DNA of 64,000 nt from Microbacterium sp. MYb62 (GTDB lineage Bacteria > Actinomycetota > Actinomycetes > Actinomycetales > Microbacteriaceae): positions 372,001-436,000 of the forward strand of contig NZ_PCOY01000002.1 in the NCBI RefSeq assembly GCF_002979475.1, in the 5' to 3' direction. Positions 55,717 to 63,547 of the stretch are shown here, in pieces. Within the stretch, counting starts at the first letter, position 1. The number at the start of each line of letters is the position of its first letter. Both the position numbers and the translations under genes were made by a program. The notes below the pieces were generated by a model, which saw only the letters and a list, made by a program, of their open reading frames with translations, was not told the origin of the DNA and searched no databases.

Positions 55717-56594
55717 TGTCGACGCAGACGATCACCACCCAGACCGCTTCGGGGAAGAAGCCCCGCACGCGCATGGAGCGGGTGAACTGGTCGGGCACCA
55801 TCATCCTGATCCTGTGCGCCGTCACCGTTCTCCTGCCGCTGTACGTCACCCTCTCGATGGCCTTCAAGACGACGGATCAGGCGGTCGACGGCAACGCGTT
55901 CTCCCTGCCGGCGCCGTTCAGCATCGACGGATTCGTGGAGGCGTGGAACCTCACGAAGTTCCCGGTCGGCGCGGGCATCTCACTCCTCGTCACCGCGGGT
56001 ACCGTGACCGCGACGATCGTGCTCGCCGCCTTCGCGTCCTACGCGATCGTGCGCAACTGGGACCGGCGTCTGTTCCGCTACTCGTTCTTCTACCTGCTCG
56101 CGGCCATGTTCATCCCGTTCCCGGTCGTCGCGCTCCCGCAGATCCAGCTCACCGGACGCTTCGGGCTCGACAACCCCTTGGGCGTGATCATCCTGGCGAC
56201 CATGTTCCAGCTGAGCTTCAGCGTGCTGCTGTTCACGGCGTTCCTGCGGTCGATCCCGATCGAACTGGAGGAGAGCGCCCGCATCGACGGCGCCACGACG
56301 TGGCAGACGTTCTGGAAGCTGATCTTCCCGCTGCTCGCCCCCATGAGCGCGACGGTCGGCATCTTCGCCTTCCTCTATGCCTGGAACGACTTCATGATGC
56401 CGTCGCTCATCATCTCCGATCCGGCGCTGCAGACGCTCCCGGTACGGCAGAACCTGTTCCAGAACCAGTTCAGCAACAACTACAACGTGTCGTTCGCCTC
56501 GTATCTGATGGCGATGGCTCCGGCCATCCTGGCCTACCTCTTCACGCAGCGCTTCGTGATGGAGGGCGTCACCCAGGGTGCCGTCAAGGGCTAG
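55716..56594 (+). CDS. Sugar ABC permease, MalG type
   Basis: 292 aa with six membrane helices and EAA loop IELEESARIDGATTWQTF. ATG 55716 overlaps the MalF-type stop by one base. No ATPase follows; the complex needs a shared MsiK-type protein. Confidence 0.93.
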   Translation: MSTQTITTQTASGKKPRTRMERVNWSGTIILILCAVTVLLPLYVTLSMAFKTTDQAVDGNAFSLPAPFSIDGFVEAWNLTKFPVGAGISLLVTAGTVTATIVLAAFASYAIVRNWDRRLFRYSFFYLLAAMFIPFPVVALPQIQLTGRFGLDNPLGVIILATMFQLSFSVLLFTAFLRSIPIELEESARIDGATTWQTFWKLIFPLLAPMSATVGIFAFLYAWNDFMMPSLIISDPALQTLPVRQNLFQNQFSNNYNVSFASYLMAMAPAILAYLFTQRFVMEGVTQGAVKG

Positions 56595-56610
56595 ACGGCG
56601 ACACCGCGAG

Positions 56611-56664
56611 AACCACCCGCAAGAAAAGAACCACCCGCAAGAAGAGAACCACCCGCAAGAAAGA
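56611..56664. repeat. 3 x 18-bp tandem repeat in the GH13 leader
   Basis: AACCACCCGCAAGAAAAG and two near-copies (56611-56628, 56629-56646, 56647-56664) immediately precede the GH13 ribosome-binding site AAGAAGGAG. Each copy has a purine-rich AAGAAAAG element. Confidence 0.88.
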
Positions 56665-56680
56665 AGGAGCACCACCCCTC

Positions 56681-58372
56681 ATGACCGATTCGCTTCTCAC
56701 CGAGACCCGCGAAGCCGAGAAGACCGCAGCGTGGTGGCGTCAGGCCGCCGTCTACCAGATCTACCCCCGCAGCTTCGCCGACGCGGACGGCGACGGACTC
56801 GGCGACATCCCCGGCATCGTGTCGCGCGTCGACTACCTCGCCGAGCTGGGCATCGACGCGGTCTGGCTCAGCCCGTTCTATCCCTCGGAGCTCGCCGACG
56901 GCGGTTACGACGTCGCCGACTACCGCGACGTGGATCCGCGCCTGGGCACCCTCGCCGACTTCGATGCGATGGTCGAGGCTCTGCACGCCCGCGGCATCCA
57001 CGTCGTGGTCGACATCGTGCCGAACCACTCGTCCGACCAGCACGCCTGGTTCCAGGAGGCGCTGGCCGCAGGTCGAGGTTCGGCGGCGCGCGAGCGCTAC
57101 ATCTTCCGCGAGGGAGCCGGCCCCGACGGTTCGGAGCCGCCGACCGACTGGGTGTCGGTGTTCGGCGGCAGCGCGTGGGAGCGGGTCGAAGACGGGCAGT
57201 GGTACCTCCACAACTTCGCCACCGAGCAGCCCGACTTCAACTGGGACCACCCGGAGGTGCGGGAGGACTTCCTCACGACACTGCGCTTCTGGTCGGACCG
57301 CGGGGTCGACGGCTTCCGCATCGATGTCGCGCACATGCTCACGAAGGACCTCAGCGAGCCGCTGCCGTCCCGGGCGGAACTCGACACCATGGACCGCACC
57401 TCGGGCAACCACCCGCTGATCGACCGTGACGATGTGCATGAGATCTATGCCGAATGGCGCACGGTCTTCAACGAGTACGACCCGCCCCGCACCGCGGTCG
57501 CCGAGGCCTGGGTCGACACTCCCGAGCGCCGCGCACGCTATGCGTCGGCCGAGGGGCTGGGGCAGGCGTTCAACTTCGATCTGCTCGTCGCCGACTTCGA
57601 TGCGGCGCAGTTCCGCGAGATCATCGTCGACAACCTCGAGCAGGCGCGGCGCACCGGATCGTCGACGACCTGGGTGCTCTCGAACCATGACGTCACGCGC
57701 CACGCCACCCGCTACGGGCTCGCCCCGCTGCAGGGCCGTGCCGTGAAGCAGGGGACCGAGTGGGTCGCGGCCGGGGGGCCCGCCGACATGCTCGATCGCG
57801 AGCGCGGCCTCCGTCGCGCGAAGGCGGCCTCGCTGCTGCTGTTCGGGCTGCCCGGCAGCGCCTATCTCTACCAGGGCGAGGAGCTGGGGCTGCACGAGGT
57901 GGCCGAGATCCCCGCGGAACAGCGACAGGATCCGGCGTTCTTCCGCGGCGCCGAGTTCGACGGTCTCGGCAGGGACGGATGCCGCGTGCCGCTGCCGTGG
58001 AGCGCCGACGGCGTCTCCTTCGGGTTCGGTGCGGCGCCCGCACACCTGCCGCAGCCCGAGTGGTTCGCCGACCATGCGGCGGATGTCGAGGCGGCCGATC
58101 CCGCATCGACGCTGTCGCTGTATCGCGAGGCTCTGCGCCTGCGTCATCCGCTGCAGACCGACGAGGTGCTGGAGTGGATCGACACCGGTCGCGCCGACGT
58201 GCTGCGCTTCACCCGCCCCAACGGGTGGCAGATCGTGACGAACTTCGGCAGCGGGCCGTTCGATCTCGGCGCGGACGCCGCCGACGTGGTGCTGGCGAGC
58301 GCCCCGCTCGAAGGCTCTGCGCTGTCGGGCGAGACGACGGCCTGGATCGCCCCGGCGGCCCTGCTCGGGTAG
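56681..58372 (+). CDS. GH13 alpha-glucosidase
   Basis: 563 aa. Catalytic triad in conserved regions: Asp nucleophile in GFRIDVAHM, Glu acid in AVAEAWVDTP, Asp in LSNHDVTRH. DIVPNHSSDQHAWFQ and QPDFNWDHPEVR are oligo-1,6-glucosidase/alpha-glucosidase-type regions. No signal peptide, so it works on sugars imported by the preceding permease. ATG 56681 follows GAAGGAGCACC. Confidence 0.92.
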   Translation: MTDSLLTETREAEKTAAWWRQAAVYQIYPRSFADADGDGLGDIPGIVSRVDYLAELGIDAVWLSPFYPSELADGGYDVADYRDVDPRLGTLADFDAMVEALHARGIHVVVDIVPNHSSDQHAWFQEALAAGRGSAARERYIFREGAGPDGSEPPTDWVSVFGGSAWERVEDGQWYLHNFATEQPDFNWDHPEVREDFLTTLRFWSDRGVDGFRIDVAHMLTKDLSEPLPSRAELDTMDRTSGNHPLIDRDDVHEIYAEWRTVFNEYDPPRTAVAEAWVDTPERRARYASAEGLGQAFNFDLLVADFDAAQFREIIVDNLEQARRTGSSTTWVLSNHDVTRHATRYGLAPLQGRAVKQGTEWVAAGGPADMLDRERGLRRAKAASLLLFGLPGSAYLYQGEELGLHEVAEIPAEQRQDPAFFRGAEFDGLGRDGCRVPLPWSADGVSFGFGAAPAHLPQPEWFADHAADVEAADPASTLSLYREALRLRHPLQTDEVLEWIDTGRADVLRFTRPNGWQIVTNFGSGPFDLGADAADVVLASAPLEGSALSGETTAWIAPAALLG

Positions 58373-58392
58373 CGCGTCTCGTCAGTCCAATT

Positions 58393-58410
58393 TGATAATG
58401 GTTCTCATTA
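58393..58410 (+). promoter_or_regulatory. Zur/Fur-type box in the znuA promoter
   Basis: TGATAATGGTTCTCATTA, with the pseudo-palindrome TAATG-N5-CATTA. It lies between a -35-like TTGATA (58392-58397) and -10 TAGAGT (58416-58421, 18-bp spacer), so a Fur-family repressor would exclude polymerase. The -10 is six bases before ATG (leaderless). Confidence 0.78.
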
Positions 58411-58427
58411 ACGTTTAGAGTGAGGGC

Positions 58428-59486
58428 ATGAAGAAGCCCGTCGTCGCCCTCGCCCTCGCATCCGTCGCCGCTCTCGCGCTGGCCGGATGCTCCGCCCCCG
58501 CCGCGGGAGAGGGCGACGACGGCACCATCACGGTCGTCGCGAGCACCAACGTCTACGGCGACATCGCCGCGCAGATCGGCGGAGACCGCGTCGAGGTCGA
58601 ATCGATCATCACCTCGGCCTCGCAGGACCCGCACTCCTACGAGGCGAGCGCCCGTGACCGGCTGACCGTGCAGAAGGCCGACCTCGTGATCGAGAACGGC
58701 GGCGGATACGACGCCTTCATCGACACGCTGCTGCAGGATGCGAAAGACCCGCACGTCGTCACGGCCGTCGAGTACTCGCACGATTTCCCCGGCAACGAGG
58801 GGCATGAGGACGAGGCCGACCACGACCACGCCGACGAGTCGGCGACCGATGCCCCCGCGGAAAGCGATGCCCCCGAGGAAGAAGCCCACGACCACGACCA
58901 TGCCGAGGGCGAGGGCGAGGGTGAGGGCGAGGAAGGCCACGAGGGTCACGACCACATCGAGGGCTTCAACGAGCACGTCTGGTTCGACCCGCACACCATG
59001 GTCCACGTCGTCGAGGCGATCTCCGATGAGCTGTCCGAGCTCGACCCTGACGGTGCGAAGGAGTTCGCCGCCAATGCGGCCGAGCTCACCGCCGACCTCG
59101 AGGGCTTCGAGACCGACCTCGAGACCCTCAAGGCGGACGCCACGGGCGTCAACGTCTTCATCACGGAGCCGCTGCCCGGCTACCTCGCCGCCGCCGCCGG
59201 GTTCACCGACGTGACCCCCGAGGGATTCGCCGAGTCGGTCGAGGAGGGCACGGATGTCGCCCCCGCCGTGCTGCTCCAGGCGCTCGACGTGATCGGCAGC
59301 GGCCAGGTGACCGCACTGCTGACGAACGCCCAGACCGGCGGAGCCGAGACCGAGCGCGTCGAGACGGCAGCGAAGGACGCCGGCATCCCCGTCGTCGCCT
59401 TCACGGAGCTGCTCGAAGACGGATCGTCGTACTCTGAGTGGATGAGTGACGCGATCCAGAGCCTCGCCGCCGCCGTCCAGTCGTGA
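58428..59486 (+). CDS. znuA: Zinc ABC substrate-binding lipoprotein (ZnuA-like)
   Basis: 352 aa. Signal peptide ending ALAGC (Cys21). Metal ligands: DPHSYEA His, EHVWFDPHTM His. A His/Asp/Glu-rich loop (residues 120-180, HDHDHAEGEGEG, HEGHDH) is typical of zinc chaperoning in ZnuA/AdcA. First gene of the znuACB-type operon. Confidence 0.93.
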   Translation: MKKPVVALALASVAALALAGCSAPAAGEGDDGTITVVASTNVYGDIAAQIGGDRVEVESIITSASQDPHSYEASARDRLTVQKADLVIENGGGYDAFIDTLLQDAKDPHVVTAVEYSHDFPGNEGHEDEADHDHADESATDAPAESDAPEEEAHDHDHAEGEGEGEGEEGHEGHDHIEGFNEHVWFDPHTMVHVVEAISDELSELDPDGAKEFAANAAELTADLEGFETDLETLKADATGVNVFITEPLPGYLAAAAGFTDVTPEGFAESVEEGTDVAPAVLLQALDVIGSGQVTALLTNAQTGGAETERVETAAKDAGIPVVAFTELLEDGSSYSEWMSDAIQSLAAAVQS

Positions 59487-60316
59487 GCGGCGCCGCACAG
59501 CGCGAGACACCCGTCCTCGAGATCTCCGACGCGGCACTCCACCGCGGCGATCGCGAACTCTGGTCGGGACTCGACCTCACGGTCGAGCCGGGGGAGTTCA
59601 TCGCGGTGCTCGGTCCTTCCGGATCGGGCAAGACCACCCTGCTGCGCAGCATCCTGGGTCTGCAGCCGCTGTCGTCGGGGACGATCCGCGTCGCAGGGGA
59701 GCCCGTGCATCGCGGCAACGCCCGCATCGGGTACATCCCGCAGCAGCGCTCGCTCGCCCCCGACACCAGCATGCGGGCGCGTGACCTGGTCGCCCTCGGC
59801 GTGCAGGGCAGTCGCTTCGGCTTCCCCATCCCGCACCGCGGCGACCGGGCCAAGGTCGACCGTCTGCTCGACGCGGTCGGGGCCTCGCACTTCGCCGATC
59901 GCCGGGTCGGACTGCTCTCGGGCGGTGAGCAGCAGCGGCTTCGGGTCGGGCAGGCTCTCGCGGACGAGCCCGCCCTGCTGCTGTGTGACGAGCCGCTGTC
60001 GAACCTCGACCTCGCGAATCAGCTCGCCGTGACCGACATCATCGACCGCCAGCGTCGCGAGCGCGAGGCGGCGGTGCTGTTCGTCACGCACGACATCAAC
60101 CCCATCCTCGGCCGGGTCGACCGCATCCTCTACATCGCCGGTGGACGGTTCCTGCTCGGGACCCCCGACGAGGTGCTGCAGACGCGCGTGCTCACCGACC
60201 TCTACGGCACTCCGGTGTTCGTGCTCCGCGCGGGCGACCGGCTGGTCGTCGTCGGTGTTCCGGATGCCGAGCCCCACCATGACCACGGCGACCACGAGCA
60301 CGGAGGAGCGGCATGA
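59483..60316 (+). CDS. znuC: Zinc ABC transporter ATPase (ZnuC-like)
   Basis: 277 aa. Walker A GPSGSGKTT, signature LSGGEQQRLRVG, Walker B LLLCDEPLSNLD, H-loop VTHDINP. The C terminus adds an unusual His/Asp-rich tail (EPHHDHGDHEHGG). GTG start overlaps the binding-protein stop. Confidence 0.93.
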   Translation: MSGAAQRETPVLEISDAALHRGDRELWSGLDLTVEPGEFIAVLGPSGSGKTTLLRSILGLQPLSSGTIRVAGEPVHRGNARIGYIPQQRSLAPDTSMRARDLVALGVQGSRFGFPIPHRGDRAKVDRLLDAVGASHFADRRVGLLSGGEQQRLRVGQALADEPALLLCDEPLSNLDLANQLAVTDIIDRQRREREAAVLFVTHDINPILGRVDRILYIAGGRFLLGTPDEVLQTRVLTDLYGTPVFVLRAGDRLVVVGVPDAEPHHDHGDHEHGGAA

Positions 60317-61191
60317 GCGCCGCACTGGGCATGGTGCCCCTGGTCGACTGGAGCGACGTCTTCTCGTTCCAGGACTACGGCGAGCTCGTCGCCCTGCTCT
60401 CGAACTCGATCATCGCGGGTGCCGTGCTCGGCATCGTGGGCGGGCTCATCGGCGTCTTCGTGATGCAGCGCGACCTCGCGTTCGCGGTGCACGGAGTGAG
60501 CGAGCTCTCGTTCGCGGGCGCCGCCGCCGCGCTCCTGTTCGGCGGCAGCGTCGTGGCCGGATCCCTCGGCGGCGCGCTCGTGGCGGCGATCCTCATCGGG
60601 ATCCTCGGTGCCAAGGCCAGGGATCGCAACTCGATCGTCGGCGTGCTCATGCCGTTCGGCCTCGGCCTCGGCATCCTGTTCCTCTCCCTCTACGACGGCC
60701 GCAGCGCGAACCGCTTCAGCCTGCTCACCGGGCAGATCGTCTCGGTCTCGAGCCCGGACCTCGGCTGGCTGATCGGCATCAGCATGGTCGTGCTGCTCGG
60801 ACTGCTGGTCATGTGGAACCCGCTGCGGTTCGACTCGCTCGATCCGGAATCGGCCGCCGCGCGTGGAGTGCCGACCCGGGCGGTGAGCCTGCTGTTCATG
60901 GTGCTGCTCGGACTCATCGTCGCGGTGAGCGTGCACATCATCGGGGCGCTCCTGGTGATGGCGCTGCTGGTCACGCCCGCCGCGGCGGCGATGCGCGTCA
61001 CCGCCGGCCCGATCGCCGTGCCGCTGCTGTCCGCACTGTTCGGGTTCGTCTCGGCGGTCGGCGGCATCCTGCTCGCCCTCGCCGGCACGCTGCCGGTGAG
61101 CCCCTACATCACCACCCTGTCGTTCACGATCTACGTGGTGTGCTGGATCGTGCAGCGCGCCCGTGCCCGAGTGCGTCGTGTGCGGGCCTGA
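60313..61191 (+). CDS. znuB: Zinc ABC transporter permease (ZnuB-like)
   Basis: 292 aa with eight or nine membrane helices, ABC-3 family. FAVHGVSELSFAGAA matches the conserved cytoplasmic region of ZnuB. Its ATG overlaps the ATPase stop. Confidence 0.92.
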   Translation: MSAALGMVPLVDWSDVFSFQDYGELVALLSNSIIAGAVLGIVGGLIGVFVMQRDLAFAVHGVSELSFAGAAAALLFGGSVVAGSLGGALVAAILIGILGAKARDRNSIVGVLMPFGLGLGILFLSLYDGRSANRFSLLTGQIVSVSSPDLGWLIGISMVVLLGLLVMWNPLRFDSLDPESAAARGVPTRAVSLLFMVLLGLIVAVSVHIIGALLVMALLVTPAAAAMRVTAGPIAVPLLSALFGFVSAVGGILLALAGTLPVSPYITTLSFTIYVVCWIVQRARARVRRVRA

Positions 61192-61217
61192 GGCTTGCGT
61201 GTCGGCGGCGCCGCTCG

Positions 61218-61907
61218 TCAGGGCGCGGAGCTGAGCACCTCGGTTACTGTGCTGTGGGCGACGATATGTCCCCGAAGCGGCTCTGAGAGGCTTCTCGCAA
61301 CAAAAACGATGCTTCGCCGTAGGTTCTCGGGATGCCGATCGTAGGTGGACTCGTTGTGCGCGAGCCGATTCCGGACATCCCGCAGGTCGTCGAGTGCAGC
61401 GTGAATCTTGGCACGATCCGTGCCGGGGGCGTATGCCTTATGGAGGGCGGGAACCCAGAGCGTCTTCTCATGGAGGCTGTCAGTCAGGTACGACCAGAAC
61501 CCGAACATGAACTCGGCGATCACCTTGCCTCGGTGTACTCCGTTTCCTTCGGAGAACTTGGCGTACTTTCGAGCCTGCTTGATCGCGTTGCGTGGCGTGG
61601 CATTCTTATCCTGAGCCACGCCATGTTCGTCCGTGGTGAGGTGCTGCGGGAGCAAAAACACGGCGACATCGGGTTTGATCCAGTCGTCACCGGCGACAGC
61701 AGGATGGGAGAGGAGTGCGCAGTCGTACGCGTTCCTCAAGCCAACTTCCAGATGTCCAAGATCATGGAGCAACGCGGCGGAGAGACGAGCGTTCCACTCG
61801 TAGATCTGCAATGCCTTGTCGTGATCTCCGCGAGCTGCACTCAGGTACTTTGCGTACCGGCCCGGTGACAACCATGCGGTAACCCAAGAATCGCGATCGG
61901 GTGACAA
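61218..61907 (-). CDS. Abi-family protein with HEPN motif
   Basis: 229 aa. The C-terminal RNRLAHNES is an Rx4H HEPN ribonuclease motif; the N terminus (WLSPGRYAKYLSAA, HLEVGLRNAYDCAL) matches the Abi_2/AbiD-F type. Such proteins abort phage infection by RNA cleavage. Start TTG 61907 with GGATAGG ahead. A/T is higher than in neighbours, and it sits alone on the opposite strand inside a zinc cluster, which suggests acquisition. Confidence 0.85.
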   Translation of the reverse strand: MSPDRDSWVTAWLSPGRYAKYLSAARGDHDKALQIYEWNARLSAALLHDLGHLEVGLRNAYDCALLSHPAVAGDDWIKPDVAVFLLPQHLTTDEHGVAQDKNATPRNAIKQARKYAKFSEGNGVHRGKVIAEFMFGFWSYLTDSLHEKTLWVPALHKAYAPGTDRAKIHAALDDLRDVRNRLAHNESTYDRHPENLRRSIVFVARSLSEPLRGHIVAHSTVTEVLSSAP

Positions 61908-61994
61908 GACCTATCCGTTCGTCTAGAATAGAGACAGCGAGAGCCCTTGATGACCGATGCTGTTGATTCAGTACGTTACTCGGGCCACGACTTT

Positions 61995-62031
61995 GAAAGC
62001 CCCGGTATCAGGAAACTGACCCGGGGCTTTC
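61995..62031. terminator. Hairpin between the Abi gene and zur
   Basis: GAAAGCCCCGG (61995-62005) and CCGGGGCTTTC (62021-62031), 11-bp stem, 15-nt loop. It lies upstream of both divergent genes, so it may end a short transcript starting near a TAGAAT hexamer (about 61922). Confidence 0.6.
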
Positions 62032-62077
62032 GCTTTGCGCTGAGATCCACTCCCAGCCCTCGCCAACCCCCGCGGCC

Positions 62078-62089
62078 TAGACTCTTCGT
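62078..62089 (+). promoter_or_regulatory. Leaderless-type -10 for zur
   Basis: TAGACT (62078-62083), six bases, then ATG. Confidence 0.6.
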
Positions 62090-62506
62090 ATGGCTCAGCG
62101 GAACACCTGGCAGCGCGAACGCGTGCGCGAAGCACTCGCCGACGCGCGGGGATTCGTGAGCGCGCAGAGCCTGCACGCCTCGCTGCGCGACGACAACACC
62201 GGCATCGGCCTCGCCACCGTGTACCGCGCACTGGCCGGGCTCGCGGCATCCGGAGACGCCGACTCGCTGCAGAGCCCCGAAGGTGAGGCGCTCTATCGCG
62301 CGTGCACCACGCAGGGCCACCATCACCACCTGATCTGCCGATCCTGCGGTCTGACCGTCGAGATCGAGGCGAAGGACGTCGAGCAGTGGGCGCACCGCAC
62401 CGCCGCACTGCACGGCTTCACGGAGGCCGCCCACGTGGTCGACATCTTCGGGCTGTGCACGCCGTGCGCCAACAAGCGCGACGCCGAGAGGGCCGCGTCC
62501 GCGTGA
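62090..62506 (+). CDS. zur: Fur-family zinc repressor (Zur)
   Basis: 138 aa. Winged HTH (about 5-70; VSAQSLHASLRD, then GLATVYRALAGLAASGDAD), then HHHHLICRSCG and GLCTPC, the structural CxxC pair. Adjacent zinc transport genes make Zur more likely than Fur or PerR. Its stop overlaps the next permease start (GTGA). Confidence 0.92.
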   Translation: MAQRNTWQRERVREALADARGFVSAQSLHASLRDDNTGIGLATVYRALAGLAASGDADSLQSPEGEALYRACTTQGHHHHLICRSCGLTVEIEAKDVEQWAHRTAALHGFTEAAHVVDIFGLCTPCANKRDAERAASA

Positions 62507-63543
62507 GCTCCTCCGCAGCAACGGCGACCCGTCACGGCCACTCCCATCGCCCGGCACCCTCGCCGCGATCGGCATGGATCGGCGTCGGGCTCGGTGCCGC
62601 GATCATCGCCGCGCTGTTCCTGATCGACGCCTTCCTGCCGACGCTGTTCCCCGCCTCGCTGCCCACCCGCGCGCAGGACGGACTCACCCTCGCGCTGAGC
62701 GTCCTCATCGAGGCGCTGCCGTTCGTGATCCTCGGGGTGCTGCTGTCGATCGTGGTGCAGGTGTGGCTCCCCGCCGACGTCATCCACCGGTGGCTGCCCA
62801 AGCGCGCCTGGGCCCGCCGTGCCGTGCTGTCGCTGCTGGGCATGCTGATCCCGGTGTGCGAGTGCGGCAACGTGCCCTTCGCCCGCGGGCTCATGATGCG
62901 CGGGCTCGCTCCGGCCGAGGCGATGACGTTCCTCATCGCGGCGCCGATCGTGAACCCGATCGTGATCCTCACCACGCACGCGGCTTTCGGCTGGGACGGC
63001 GGCATCCTCGTCGCCCGCCTCGTCGGCGGCTACCTGATCGCGAACCTGATCGGCTGGATCTACAGCCGCCACCCCGACCCCGACGGCATGCTCACCCAGC
63101 GCTTCGTCGACACCTGCGACCGCGTCACGCACGAACCCGGCACGCCCGTGCGCCGCAGCCTGACCCAGTTCCTCATCGAGCTGCGCGCCGTGATGCCCGC
63201 GCTCGTGATCGGTTCGGCACTTGCCGGAGCCGTGCAGGTGCTGATCCCGCGGGAGTGGCTGCTGGCGATCGGCTCGAACCCGGTGCTGTCCATCGTCGCG
63301 ATGATGGTGCTCGCCATGACCGTGGCGATCTGCTCGAACGTCGATGCGTTCTTCGCGCTGTCGTTCGCCTCGACGTTCTCCTCGGGAGCCATCGTCGCCT
63401 TCCTGCTCGTCGGACCGCTCGTCGACATCAAGATGCTCGCGCTCATGCGCACCACGTTCACCGGGCGCACACTCGTCGGGATCGTCGGCATCGTGCTCGC
63501 CGCGGCCTTCGCGATCGGGATCGGGGTGAACGTCCTTGTCTGA
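62503..63543 (+). CDS. Permease of the ArsP/DUF318 family
   Basis: 346 aa with about eight membrane helices. The conserved motif IPVCECGNVPFARGL (two Cys) is diagnostic. In Bacillus the orthologous pair YcgR-YcgQ is Zur-controlled. The N terminus has HGHSH. Co-translated with zur and the next gene, so a role in zinc handling is inferred. Confidence 0.87.
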   Translation: MSSSAATATRHGHSHRPAPSPRSAWIGVGLGAAIIAALFLIDAFLPTLFPASLPTRAQDGLTLALSVLIEALPFVILGVLLSIVVQVWLPADVIHRWLPKRAWARRAVLSLLGMLIPVCECGNVPFARGLMMRGLAPAEAMTFLIAAPIVNPIVILTTHAAFGWDGGILVARLVGGYLIANLIGWIYSRHPDPDGMLTQRFVDTCDRVTHEPGTPVRRSLTQFLIELRAVMPALVIGSALAGAVQVLIPREWLLAIGSNPVLSIVAMMVLAMTVAICSNVDAFFALSFASTFSSGAIVAFLLVGPLVDIKMLALMRTTFTGRTLVGIVGIVLAAAFAIGIGVNVLV

Positions 63544-63547
63544 GCAG

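Noticed and set aside
61947..62159. 70-codon frame upstream of zur
   Set aside because: Runs through a terminator-like hairpin and into zur; low-complexity Arg/Pro tail; kept only as a possible small RNA.
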